From positions 42,046,648-42,110,647 of the forward strand of contig CM069447.1 in NCBI GenBank assembly GCA_035610835.1: 64,000 nucleotides of DNA, written 5' to 3'. The DNA comes from Ophiura sarsii (taxonomy: Eukaryota > Echinodermata > Ophiuroidea > Amphilepidida > Ophiuridae). This document shows, piece after piece, positions 46,943-57,000 of this stretch (position 1 is the first letter of the stretch; every line of letters starts with the position of its first letter). The notes below the pieces were generated by a model. It did no database searches. It worked only from the letters and a program-made list of their open reading frames with translations, and was not told where the DNA came from. The position numbers were made by a program, and so were the translations under genes.

Positions 46943-47042
46943 NNNNNNNNNNNNNNNNNNNNNNNNNNNNNNNNNNNNNNNNNNNNNNNNNNNNNNNNNN
47001 NNNNNNNNNNNNNNNNNNNNNNNNNNNNNNNNNNNNNNNNNN
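46943..47042. other. Assembly gap, exactly 100 N
   Basis: The run is 100 N, a conventional placeholder for a scaffold join of unknown size. Linkage and distance across it are uncertain, so repeat counts on either side should not be added together. Confidence 0.99.
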
Positions 47043-47660
47043 ATGGGAAATATAACGGTCGCACATTGACATACCTGTTTTCACAATGTTCGACCGTTAT
47101 TTACCATTTCAAGGCTGAGACTCAAAATGTTACATATGTACACTCTTTAAAATTATTTTATCATATGGATTTCTATTGAGTTCTGTTTTTAAAACCATTT
47201 ACATCACTGACTGATAATTACCTGAACTGTAACATGCATTTTACTTTTCCCCTGTATGTCAATGTTCGACCGTTATAATTTGACATTAAACTGACATACA
47301 TAAATTTCAGTGGTGAAACTGAAATATTTTATAATGTTTACTTTCAAGAAATAATTACACTAGTTTCTTCACTGCAAATCATTTTCACTACTAGCTGGTA
47401 CCTATAATATGTATAATTTAGAAAATCTTTAACGGTCAAACATTGACATACATTTTGGACTGTTGCATTCTTAAGGCTGTAATTGAACAAGTTGACATGC
47501 TTAATTCCTAAAAATATCGGAGTACCCAACTCTTTTGACATTGACTATGTGTAGGTAATTGGAACATTGTGCAATATCAGCATTAATACAGGAGGTGTTC
47601 TGCAAGTTTTGGTAAATGTTTGACATACATGTTTGACCGTTATTGCAAAAATGAAGAAAG
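47043..47660. repeat. Cluster of AACGGTCGAACATTGACATA motifs, some in hairpin pairs
   Basis: Variants of TAACGGTC.AACATTGACATAC lie near 47054 (plus), 47085 (minus), 47255-47273 (minus), 47431 (plus) and 47620-47641 (minus). The first two form a 16-bp stem with one mismatch. Related hairpins occur near 50688-50734, 50905-50942 and 51106-51154. Confidence 0.7.
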
Positions 47661-47946
47661 GCTGTTGTAGCTTTACAAATAAACTAGCATTAATTCTTTC
47701 TATGGTTTTGATGGGTGCTGACCATTTGTTTTTGTACTATAATCATTTTTACTGCATGATTATTATTACCTTTTTTTGTCGTGTCAGGATAACGAGACCT
47801 AAAAGGTCTTTTTTGGCACATGAATGGTTATAAAATAAAAACGAAACATGCTATTAGGCTGAAAATTCCAGAACTATCTCTCCTTGCCCTTATCTACTGC
47901 ACGTAAAAGTTACAAGCAAGTGATACCAATAGTTTCCACAAAACAA
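47661..47946. other. Non-coding stretch
   Basis: AT-rich sequence between the motif cluster and the first exon-like repeat. Nothing was recognised. Confidence 0.4.
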
Positions 47947-47974
47947 TCATGAATCTATAGTAAGACCTACATAC

Positions 47975-48192
47975 CTTTCACGTTGGCACTCTTTGACCTG
48001 GTGCACCTTTAGATCCTTCAAATCCCCATACTTTACATGCAATGGGGTATGTTCTTTTTCTTGTAGTAGGCCGACTCTTGGCTTCATCAGTTGCATGCTT
48101 GTGATAGCAATCTCAATCTCGACCCGATCCGTCCTCTCTCTATGCCACCATTCCCTATGGGCTCTGCATTCGGGAAAAGTTATTTCAGCTAG
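47975..48192 (-). CDS. Exon-like unit of an unidentified gene family
   Basis: On the minus strand this frame reads AEITFPECRAHREWWHRERT, then DRVEIEIAITSMQLMKPRVG and KDLKVHQVKECQRER, and ends at a good donor (GAAAG/GTATGT at 47975/47974). GGTATGGCGTCAG upstream (48193) can serve as acceptor. The peptide is hydrophilic and matches no family I recognise. Pieces of it recur near 52272-52440, 52834-52985, 53120-53265, 53404-53500 and, in a 139-bp array, at 58311-58790, most with frame-breaking indels. The copy here keeps the longest frame (47947-48216), so it is the best candidate for the original exon; the rest look like fragments. Whether it is transcribed is unknown. Confidence 0.4.
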
Positions 48193-48215
48193 CTGACGCC
48201 ATACCAAGTCCCCCA

Positions 48216-48400
48216 CTGGTTAGTCAGCCTATGCTTGATGTTCCGTTATCTTTCATAAAAGCGAATGGAAACTGCTTTTCAGGGCATCGGAAGACATACT
48301 TCTTGTTGTCCCAAATGTTGTCAAGGGCATCACCACGTTTACTCTATCAAGAATCTGCGATGTTGATGAACCTTCGTTCTGGCCAATTTGTGTTCGCTAT
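48216..48400 (-). other. Coding-like neighbour of the exon-like unit
   Basis: Reading minus from 48388, after TTGGCCAG, the frame gives NEGSSTSQILDRVNVVMPLT and TTRSMSSDALKSSFHSLL before a stop. It is conserved in a second copy at 58775-58975. Function unknown. Confidence 0.3.
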
Positions 48401-49500
48401 TAAATGAGAATAAAATAAGAATGAGTAAGAAAGTGTTGATGAAGTCTCATAATAACCCCCCCCCCCACCCCCAACTCAACACTCAAGTTGGTAACCATGA
48501 CTGTTCTAAAAATCGCTGAAAAGGGGTATATTTTCGATTGCCAGCGAGGACATTTCATGAATTAGTCTCATCCTGTAACCATACATGTAATGACCATGAG
48601 TCTCATCCTGTAACCATACATATCATATCATGACCACGACAAATAAATTATACCTTTTTTTTAGGCCAGGCCAGGCCAGGCCAAAGGAGGCCAGGTTTTG
48701 TCCACTGACGCCTTAATAAATGCTTGGAGTATGCAGACAGTCTTATCATCAAATACTATACAATGTAGCAGCTATTTAACAGTGACTGTGTCATCCTTTG
48801 TCCAACGGTGAACCGTTAAACTTTTAACTTATATTATGACTACCTGTCGTAAAAGCCTATCTCACAATTATAAACAAAACTAGCCACAAAACTCCTGACC
48901 ACATTTACCCCATGAGGACAAATTCCACTTTTGATTAGACAAATAATTTTAAGCTTACCAGAGTTGTAGCCTTTCTTTTACCGAGGTTCGTTTCTTTGGC
49001 ATAGTACAAGCCTGAGTTATAGCCGCCTTTGGCATAGTATTCTTACTCTTCACCAGGGTAAGCCTTTGGCATGCTTTTTAGGCCGTTTAGGTCGTCCGTA
49101 GGAGAGAGACCTTAAGGCCGCATCCTTCGTCAGTCTGTATGTGTTGTCTGCGTAGTCTGTCCGTCAACAATTTGGTATACACTTTTGAATACAAGCTGCA
49201 TTTTAATTGGCTATTCAAATGAGTATATCTTGCAATAAACTAATCAGAACCACTGTAAGATAGGCCGGTAGTGCTTGAGAGTTGGTTCCATAGAAAAAGT
49301 ATCATATCTAAGAGGGAAACGAGTCATCCATTATTTGATGTTAAATTCATTTACAACCTCAACTTCACTATAAGATTAACACTTAAGTGCATAAGCTATG
49401 GTTTACTCCCGTTATGCACTTCGGTTCATGATGGGAAATGGTGTTTCATGTACCTGGTCAGGGAGGAATTATAATCATGATACATACTTCTTTGTTGTGT
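48401..49500. other. Non-coding stretch with a dispersed-repeat copy
   Basis: It contains GGCCAGGCCA tandem strings near 48664-48692 and the dispersed repeat at 49074-49185 (first copy 10946-11090). No gene is supported. Confidence 0.5.
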
Positions 49501-49880
49501 AACTTAAGTTGGGGTTGACTGTCTTCTAACATGCCCCACCGGAATTGAAGCCAATGATGTGTAAATCCGTGTCTTACATTGTGATGTCAACATCTTGATT
49601 CTCCCCCCTTTTCAGGTCTACTCTTAGGAAACAGAAAATATTCATTCTCAAAATTCATTATTACTAGAAATATATACACAAACAAGTGAAATAAATTTGT
49701 TTAGATATCCTTTCTTCTAACATGGCCCGCCGGAATTGAAGCCAATGATGTGTAAATCCTCATCCAACATTGTGATGTCAATATCTTGATTCCCAACCCC
49801 CTTGTCATGGTCAGTCACAATCTTACAAAAAGGCTTGATGATGTACTGAAAGACAGCCATGAATGATGACAAGTAGCAAT
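49501..49880 (-). repeat. Two copies of the QDVDITMLDEDLHIIGFNSGG coding-like unit
   Basis: On the minus strand, NQDIDITMLDEDLHIIGFNS (about 49722-49795) and a more decayed copy (about 49533-49605) match units at 59990-60070, 60190-60270 and 60530-60605. They are followed in each case by AAATTTGTTTAGATATCCTT-type or GGTCTGCTCT-type flanks, so whole blocks were copied. Confidence 0.65.
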
Positions 49881-50123
49881 TGTTGTTGTCATTTGGATAA
49901 CCGCTGAAATTGTCCTCCCCAAGATGGGCCTGGTTCGTATTCTTGCAATTGTCTCAACAGATAATGGTTAACATTTCCCATGACTCCTCATCTGTTTCAA
50001 CAACACCATATGATCTTGTTTCAGCTTCAGCATCTACCTTTCAGGTCTGCTCTAATAGGTAACAGAATATATTCATTCTCAAAATTCATTATTACAAGAA
50101 ATATACACAAACAAGTAACTGAC

Positions 50124-50548
50124 AGCCACCATTGGCAAACTTTATTTGATATTCCATCATTTGGTAGGACATCCTATCCAAGTGTAACACCCATTGGCCT
50201 TTTTTCCCTACTACCTTTGCTAAGCCAAAGAGAGAATTATACGTATTTGCTGAGCTTAATTTATGCCACCATTGGCAAACTTTATTTGATATTCCATCAT
50301 TTGGTAGGACATCCTATCCAAGTGTAACACCCATTGGCCTTTTTCCCTACTACCTTTGCTAAGCCAAAGAGAGAATTATACGTATTTGCTGAGCTTAATT
50401 TATGCCACCATTGGCAAACTTTATTTGATATTCTATCATTTGGTAGGACATCCTATCCAAGTGTAACACCCATTGGCCTTTTTTCCCTACTACCTAGCTT
50501 TGCTAAGCCAAAGAGAGAATTATATGTATTTGCTGAGCTTAATTTATC
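50124..50548. repeat. ~140-bp tandem array, three copies, with a fourth at 51828
   Basis: GCCACCATTGGCAAACTTTA begins at 50124, 50265, 50404 and, separately, 51828. Units contain TTTGGTAGGACATCCTATCC and TGCTGAGCTTAATTTAT. The minus strand reads LDRMSYQMMEYQIKFANGG, an open coding-like stretch of unknown identity; the plus-strand frames that span the array are not credible. Confidence 0.85.
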
Positions 50549-50690
50549 AACCGTGTTGACAGTAAATCCTTTACAAATGTTAAACATCCATTTATATCTG
50601 CTGAACGGACGCCTCTCCTACGTAGCAGCACCTCCAGCGTGTGGGCACATTCTTGTATTAGCCCCCCCCCTTCAGTAGGCCATTTAGTAA
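50549..50690 (-). repeat. Coding-like unit (LEVLLRRRGVRSADINGCLT), three copies
   Basis: The minus strand encodes IQECAHTLEVLLRRRGVRSA and DINGCLTFVKDLLSTRLIN before a stop. Copies lie here, at about 51575-51715 and at 51968-52090, the last with the longest upstream frame (SNSVGTQTQSRPVVNVDDDT). Always adjacent to the ~140-bp unit or its TTTGCTGAGCTTAATTTAT edge. Identity unknown. Confidence 0.55.
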
Positions 50691-50734
50691 TGTTTGACAT
50701 ACAGAAATGTCACATTTCTGTATGTCAAACATTA
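50688..50734. repeat. Perfect 47-bp palindrome (23-bp stem)
   Basis: TAATGTTTGACATACAGAAATGT is followed by one base and its exact complement. It shares the TGACATAC core with the cluster at 47043-47660. Confidence 0.92.
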
Positions 50735-51574
50735 AAAATGACATACTGAATGGTCTCCTGAAGCAGATATTAATTGTTAGGAGGGCTAACCTTGTTTTTT
50801 GTAATTCAACACATTGAGGCTACCTGAATAATGTGAAAGGACTTTGAAATATTGCCAATTTTTCAAATTTCATGACATTTTATGACATTTTGTGACTGTT
50901 TTTATAACGGTTGTAACATTGACATACGTTACAACCGTTACACATTCGGAGAGTTCTCCAGACCCTGATATTGATCAAAATTACCCCCAGTTGGTTTTGT
51001 TTCAAGTAATTGATGTCCGTCAACTGAAGAAATAAGCACAACCCACATACATGGTCAACTTTTCAAGATTTAGCCTTTTATATTTTGTATGTCAAAATTG
51101 AAAAGTTAACGGTTGTAACATATGTATGTCAAAAAAATGTTACAACCGTTACCATAGGGTTTGTGTATAAAAAAAAAATCAACATTAAGCTAGGATTCTG
51201 AAATTTTGCTCGCTATCTCCCTGCTACTTTACAGTAGTGTTGGCCAAATATGAGCTAGAAAATCAATTTGAAACAACATTTAGAGCCACAAAAAAAAAAA
51301 GGTATCATTACTGTGGAAACACCCATGTACAAACAGATGGATTTTTGTTGCAAAAGGCCTACATCCAAATTTAAAAAAAATGTAAACATGATTTAAAAAA
51401 AAATTAAAACTAGCACATTTAAAATGTATTTCAATTTAAATTAGTATGTAGTGTACCTCTTTCATAATCCATTCAGTTTTTCAATTGCTCAACTTGAATA
51501 TTTAGAAACAGTTTTTGACTTTTTCTCAATAAGAGCCAAAGTGGATGTAGGCCCTTTTGCAAAAAACCTCTTCA
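50735..51574. other. Non-coding stretch with two AACGG hairpins
   Basis: TAACGGTTGTAAC/GTTACAACCGTTA (about 50907-50941) and TAACGGTTGTAACAT/ATGTTACAACCGTTA (about 51108-51152) are perfect inverted pairs around TGACATAC-type loops. No gene is seen. Confidence 0.6.
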
Positions 51575-51715
51575 TTTGCTGAGCTTAATTTATCAACCGT
51601 GTTGACAGTAAATCCTTTACAAATGTTAAACATCCATTTATATCTCCTGAACGGACGCCTCTCCTACGTAGCAGCACCTCCAGCGGGTGGGCACATTCTT
51701 GTATTAGGCCCCCCC

Positions 51716-51827
51716 CCCCAACATTTTTTTTGATATGTTGTCCTCGACCGCCCGCTCCGGATTTAGGGCCGCTCCATTTTTTATTTTTTTTCAATTTAAA
51801 AAAAAAAATGCAGATTTTATTTTTTTG
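51716..51827. repeat. CTCGACCGCCCGCTC dispersed fragment
   Basis: TGTCCTCGACCGCCCGCTCC, then TTAGGGCCGCTC and long T/A runs, match the tail of the 7368-7960 repeat. It separates two coding-like repeat units and is probably an insertion. Confidence 0.6.
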
Positions 51828-52271
51828 CCACCATTGGCAAACTTTATTTGATATTCCATCATTTGGTAGGACATCCTATCCAAGTGTAACACCTCTTTGC
51901 CTTTTTTCCCTACTACCTAGCTTTGCTAAGCCAAAGAGAGAATTATACGTATTTGCTGAGCTTAATTTATCAACCGTGTTGACAGTAAATCCTTGACAAA
52001 TGTTAAACATCCATTTATATCTGCTGAACGGACGCCTCTCCTACGTAGCAACACCTCCAGCGTGTGGGCACATTCTTGTATTAGGGTCGTATCATCATCC
52101 ACATTGACCACTGGTCTGCTCTGTGTCTGTGTGCCTACTGAGTTGCTCTATCTGATACACACGTTGATCTGGACTGCAGCTACATCATTTGTTGGTGGTG
52201 TTTCTTGTACTGCTACATCCTTTGTCTGCATCAGGTACATATGGGACCAATTGTTTGGCGAGCTTCACTAA

Positions 52272-53500
52272 TGGTACTCTTTGACCTAGTGCACCTTTAG
52301 ATCCTTCAAATCCCCATACTTTCGGTTAATTTCATACATGCAATGGGATAGAGTTCTTTTTCTTGAAGTAGGCTGACTCTTGGCTTCATCAGTTGCATGC
52401 TTGTGATAGCAACCTCAATCTGGACCTTTTTGTTGTTGTCGCTTTAGCCGCTGTTTAATAACTCTCCCAAGTCGGGCAACAGCAAGGACATACGAGAAAA
52501 AAATTTGACATAAGGTGAATGAAAAATGATAGTTGCAATCCCCTTATAAGCGCTTCATCGGTCCATCATAGTGGCATCTTGTCCGGCTTTGTTAACAGCT
52601 GCCACATGGAATTCATAGCTTAAGGGGGTGGGCGGAGGCCCTACAATTACTCCGTCGGTACACTCAGGAGGTCCTCAGTACATCAGGCATGTTTATATGC
52701 ACGAGGTTTTTTTGCGCCGCGCCGGTTTGGTAAAACGACACGCCCCGAAAGATCTGCTTTTTAGAAATTGTTTCTACCCAACGTTTTGTTTTGATGTGAA
52801 TCTATAGGTAAGACCTACATAACCTTTCACGTTGGCACTCTTTGACCTGGTGCACCTTTAGATCCTTCAAATCCCCATACCTACGGTTAATTTCATACAA
52901 TGGGGTATGTTCTTTTTCTTGAAGTAGGTTCGACTCTTGGCTTCATCAGTTGCATGCTTGTGATAGGAACCTCAATCTCGACCTTTTTTTTCTTCTTTAT
53001 TTTTTGTCGCTTTAGCCGCTGTTTAATAACTCTCCTAAGTCGGGCAACAGCAAGGACATATGAAACAAATTGACATTAGGTGAATGAAAAATGACTGCAA
53101 TTCTTGCAAATTTCACGTCGGCACTCTTTGACCTAGTGCACCTTTAGATCCTTCAAATCCCCATACTTTCGGTTAATTTCATGCAATGGGGTATGTTCAT
53201 TTTCTTGAAGTAGGCTGACTCTTGCTTCATCAGTTGCATGCTTGTGATAGCAACCTCATTTTTTTGTCACTTTAGCCGCTGTTTAATAACTCTCCCAAGT
53301 CAGGCAACACAAAGGACATATGAAGAAAAAAATTGACATTAGGTGAATGAAAAATGATAGTTGCAATTCTTGCAAATTTACAATGATACATACCTTTTAC
53401 GTTGGCACTCTTTGATCTGGTGCACCTTTAGATCGTTCAAATCCCATACTTTCGGTATTAATTTCATACATGCAATGGGGTATGTTCTTTTTCTTGAAGT
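52272..53500 (-). repeat. Four-copy array of partial exon-like units
   Basis: CACTCTTTGACCTGGTGCAC-type starts lie at about 52272, 52834, 53120 and 53404, a spacing of 562, 286 and 284 bp. Each copy carries the 3' part of the exon-like unit of 47975-48192 (CTTTAGATCCTTCAAATCCC, then TTCATCAGTTGCATGCTTGT) and an added block GCTGTTTAATAACTCTCCCA. Copies are broken and probably non-functional. Confidence 0.8.
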
Positions 53501-54980
53501 ATTATTATTATTATTATTATTATTAATCTGTACTTATATGGCGCTCTACAAAGAACACAGCGCCTTTTTTTACAACAGGCAAAAATGATGCAAACACACA
53601 AACACAAACACCTAACATTTATACAAATGGGTTTTCAACAAACGTTTGAAAACAGGCACAGACACCGCCTCCCTCAACTGAATTGGCAACTCATTCCAGA
53701 GCTGTGGAGCGGCAACAACAAACGAATGATCACCAGCTCTTTTTCTTGAGCGCGGAACCAAGAGCCTTGTGGTATCAGACGAGGAGCGAAGTCTGGGCCT
53801 ATTCTCAACCATTAATGTGTCGCTAAACAAGGTAATAAGATCACACAGATAAGGTGGAGCGACATTCATCATACATTTGTACACATACAACATTATTTTG
53901 AAACATATACGGTCCTTGATTTGGAGCCAATGTATAAGGAATGCAATAGATCAGCAGAGCACCTGTCCCGTCCACATGCAAAAACCAGCCGGGCTGCCTT
54001 ATTCTGGAGACGTTGCAGCTGTTTGAGGTCAACATCGCGAGCGCCAAACAAAAGCGAATTGGCATAGTCTAAGCGGGACAGGACAAGTGCTCTAACGGCA
54101 TGATGACAAGCTTCTTGGGTGATGAAACGGCGTATCCGTTTCATATTCAATGAACCATCAAATATAACACCAAGGTTTTTTACAGAGATGGAAGGCTTGA
54201 TTAATTAGAGAATAAAGGTATTGTTTTTAGACCGTACCCGTGTTCTATTGTCTGACATAAATGCGGACGATAGTATTATTTTAAGTAGAACAACGACGCC
54301 GCAGGCGGAGTTGTTCTACGCAAAAAATAATACTATCGAACGCATTTATGTCAGACAATAGAACACGGGTACGGTCTAAAAACAATACCTTTATTCTCAT
54401 TCTTAAACAATCATACTTTAATTAACTTTAGACATTTATCAAAGAAATAAGTACATTTTATTGTCCACATTTGACAACTTTTACCCCTGCTAGGATCGAA
54501 TAGCCCACAAACATTCCATCCAATCACATGCGATGAGTAAACCATGCGTAAGCGTCGCAGCGCCGGCATAAACGCAGGAAAAGCGCTAAAGACGCACTGC
54601 AGAAGTGCGCGTTATGGAGAAAACCACGCATTGTGAAGGTCGGGCGCGCTGTTAAAACGTAAGCCCCATCTCCCCGTGTTCTATTGTCTCATAGAGATGT
54701 CGCCGATTTCTCTGAGAACCAATGAGATTGCTTAAACTTTCTTAGCTGTTTAAGAATGTAACGTCAAGCTTCAGTTGGATATGAGACACTGAACTCAAAA
54801 CTCTAGGGCTAGCAACAACAAAAAACTCAGTTTTATCTTGATTCAATTGCAGTTTGTTTTGCAATATCCACACCTTTATATCAGAAATGCACCTGGTAAT
54901 ACTCTCCACAGCCCGCTCACAATCACCGGGTATCTTATCTTATATTTCAACTTGTATATCATCCGCGTACATGGACCTTC
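53500..54980 (-). pseudogene. L2-like LINE fragment, interrupted
   Basis: Minus strand. Residues MYADDIQ (about 54960-54975) are the reverse-transcriptase catalytic motif, followed after an in-frame stop by ERAVESITRCISDIKVW and LQNKLQLNQDKTEFFVV (54780-54945). After an insertion at about 54200-54755 it resumes with VKNLGVIFDGSLNMKR, SRLDYANSLLFGA and LQRLQNKAARLVF, shifts frame near 53935, and continues LYVYKCMMNVAPPYLCD to PQLWNELPIQLREA. The 3' end has the GGCGCTGTG..GAGCGCC hairpin and an ATT trinucleotide tail (53500-53525), typical of L2. The element sits inside a copy of the exon-like repeat. Confidence 0.88.
54208..54398. mobile_element. 191-bp palindrome inside the L2-like LINE
   Basis: GAGAATAAAGGTATTGTTTT pairs with AAAACAATACCTTTATTCTC, and complementarity runs to a short centre (GACGCCGCAGGCG) through CGTACCCGTGTTCTATTGTC. 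CCCGTGTTCTATTGTCTC recurs at 54677, so the insertion is about 54200-54755 with an incomplete third end. It interrupts the LINE coding sequence. Confidence 0.88.
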
Positions 54981-55249
54981 AAAAAGAACCTTTAGCAAGT
55001 ATTTTTGTTAATGTAAAATAACACCCTAAACACGTATTATGTTCTTGTTTTCCTACCCATAACACGTATGTTTCTATTTGTAAAGCAAATCACACCCTTA
55101 TCAAGTACTATTTCTGTTATTCTGATACCCTAAACAAGTATTTCTGTTATTCTGAAACCCTAAACAAGTATTTCTCTACACGATCGAGCTCGACATGAAG
55201 TGTAATTTTAAAGCTGAATTTTAAAGCTTGAATACAAGTGACATTTCAG
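54981..55249. repeat. ~31-bp tandem repeat and intron-like sequence
   Basis: ACCCTAAACAAGTATTTCTG with TTATTCTGA is repeated two to three times at 55105-55180, with looser CCTAAACACGTATTATG copies before it. The segment ends at TGACATTTCAG, the acceptor of the FHA exon. Confidence 0.7.
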
Positions 55250-55436
55250 GATCTTTAAGGAAGCCAAGAACAATGATGCCTTCCCATTTATAGAGGACTT
55301 AAATTCTAATGGCACTTTTATAAATGGAGAGAAAATGGGCAAAGGAAACGAACATCCCTTGGCCAATAATGATGAGATCGCCTTAGCTCTTCCTAAAAAT
55401 AAAGGTTATGTGTTCATCAACAATGATACAGAACAG
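55250..55436 (+). CDS. Chk2-like FHA-domain exon (partial)
   Basis: After TGACATTTCAG the frame reads IFKEAKNNDAFPFIEDLNSN, then GTFINGEKMGKGNEHPLANN and DEIALALPKNKGYVFI. The spaced matches RIF, IED, NGTFxN, GKG, PL.NN.EIAL and NK.xVF are those of the C-terminal half of the FHA domain of checkpoint kinase 2, which binds phosphothreonine and drives dimer activation. The first base completes an arginine codon, so the exon is in phase 2. The N-terminal half of FHA and the kinase domain are not found in the window. A TAG stop appears at 55455 inside the palindrome that abuts the exon, and no clear donor precedes it. It is either an exon of a gene that extends outside the window or a stray gene fragment; the second seems at least as likely. 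Confidence 0.75.
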
Positions 55437-55439
55437 TAT

Positions 55440-55609
55440 ACAAATACTACATGGTAGAGGGGAAATAGAGCACACTATTTTCCCTCGGTACTGGCTACGG
55501 GCCTATCAGTCACCCCGAACCCGAAGGGTGAGGGGTGATAGGCCCGTAGCCAGTACCGAGGGAAAATAGTGAGTGCCCTATTGCCCCGATCATACCATGT
55601 AGTATTTGT
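55440..55609. mobile_element. 170-bp palindrome abutting the FHA exon
   Basis: ACAAATACTACATGGTA pairs with TACCATGTAGTATTTGT, and the arms continue through TATTTTCCCTCGGTACTGGC and TACGGGCCTATCA to a centre of about 25 bp. It begins within four bases of the last Chk2-like codon. No target duplication was identified. Confidence 0.87.
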
Positions 55610-55872
55610 TTTATTACACCTCACTGTGACTCTGGGGATGAGGTTGTAGGGAAATAGTCAAAACTATTTCCCTAGGGAAATAGTACTTGTGATAGGAATT
55701 GGTCAATGAATTGCCATGATTAGTTCATGAATATTTATGAAGTGTAATAGTAAGTTTTACCACCTAGCATGAAGGCAAAATACATCATGTCTAGACAATT
55801 AGGAAGGGGGAGCATGTGGAATAGTGAATCTTGCCTTCGAGAAGCGGACATGTAAGAAAGTAGTCATCAAGA
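55610..55872. other. Non-coding stretch
   Basis: Several GGGAAATAGT/ACTATTTCCC inverted strings (55660-55690), no gene. Confidence 0.5.
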
Positions 55873-57000
55873 TCATAGATACAAAAAAATCAATTCTCTT
55901 TTGGAGGAACAACTGTTAAGGATGTGCATAACATCGCCGAGTTGTTTCTGTGCTAATACCAAACGCATTATGTTCCAGTTGTTAACTACTGCTTGAATGA
56001 CAGGCCCAATTTGTCCATATAATACAATGTGATTTAATAGTTCACAGACGCATTCTTGCATGTTTGATGTAAAATTGCCTTTCTCGTCTGTTGTAGGAAT
56101 GCTATCATTGACCATTTCTTTAAGCCACTCATTTTCTAAGATGAGATCTTTTTTTTCCTTGTCCAAATTCTCATTCATTTCCAGTAACCTATCTTTTTCC
56201 TTTTCATGCTCATCTGCTTCTTTCTTCTGCTTCTCATTCAATGATGCCAATTTGGTCTCTAACTTAACCATTTTCTTCGCATGATGATCTATTTTGGATC
56301 GTTGTCTCTTCAGGTCAGCAATTTTGTACCGAAGTCTGTTTTCTAATACGAAAATGTTATTTTTGAGCTTTCTTACAGGTAGTGGTGGCGGTGGAGGTGG
56401 TGGTGGTGGTGGAGGTGGTGGTGGTGGAGATGTTGGAGGAGGCTCTCCCTTAAGTGGGAACACAAATTCTGTGTCTAAAAATAAACTGCAGTCATCCTGC
56501 CTATTCTTCCTTCTTCTTAATTGTTAATGTTTTTTCCTTAACTTCATTACTTTATTTCTGTATGCTGCATTTGATGGTTTGCATACAGGTAGCATATCAT
56601 GCATTCTTATGACTTTAGTTATGGCTATTCCTAAGCTGTGTTTGGAAATAAGTTCTATAACTTCTTTGTTCTTCATTTTATAGATATCTAGGGTTAGCCG
56701 GTTAGATTTGTAATTTAAATAAGAAGATTTCTCTCCAATTCTTGTAATTCTGGTGTTCCTATCTCACGTCCTATCTCATGTAGGAGCATTTCTGCTGTGT
56801 GAAAAATTCCATCTAACAGCTCTTCCACTGAATTGTCTTTATTAATTTTCATATAAAGTAGCTCTTCTCCCAGCACATTTACAATTTATGTGTTTGTGCA
56901 GGGATACTCGTCAATTGTACATTTTCTTACAGACTCTACAGCTGCAATTGCTTTCCTAGCAAGTTCTGGATTCGAGCCAGCAAATTTGTAAGAATCATAA
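55873..57000 (-). pseudogene. Unidentified proline-rich coiled-coil gene, broken
   Basis: The longest minus-strand frame (55873-56463) has a run of about 15 prolines, then a Lys/Glu-rich heptad-like region (LETKLASLNEKQKKEADEHE), then MQECVCELLNHIVLYGQIGP. Coding-like sequence continues upstream: MKNKEVIELISKHSLGIAIT with MLPVCKPSNAAYRNKVMKLR (56520-56680), and YDSYKFAGSNPELARKAIAA with SVEELLDGIFHTAEMLLHEI (56765-56998). These pieces are separated by a TAA at 56524-56526, a frameshift near 56750 and a TAA at 56886-56888. I do not recognise the family. The proline and helical layout is visible; a transposon or multicopy host-gene origin is inference. No introns with good signals were found between the pieces, so pseudogene fits better than a live gene. 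Confidence 0.5.

Noticed and set aside
46680..47084. Frames crossing 46943-47042
   Set aside because: They run through 100 N and cannot be interpreted.
49980..50678. Plus-strand frames of 114-115 codons with repeated SFGRTSYPSV
   Set aside because: They arise from the ~140-bp tandem array read across units; the coding-like strand is the other one.
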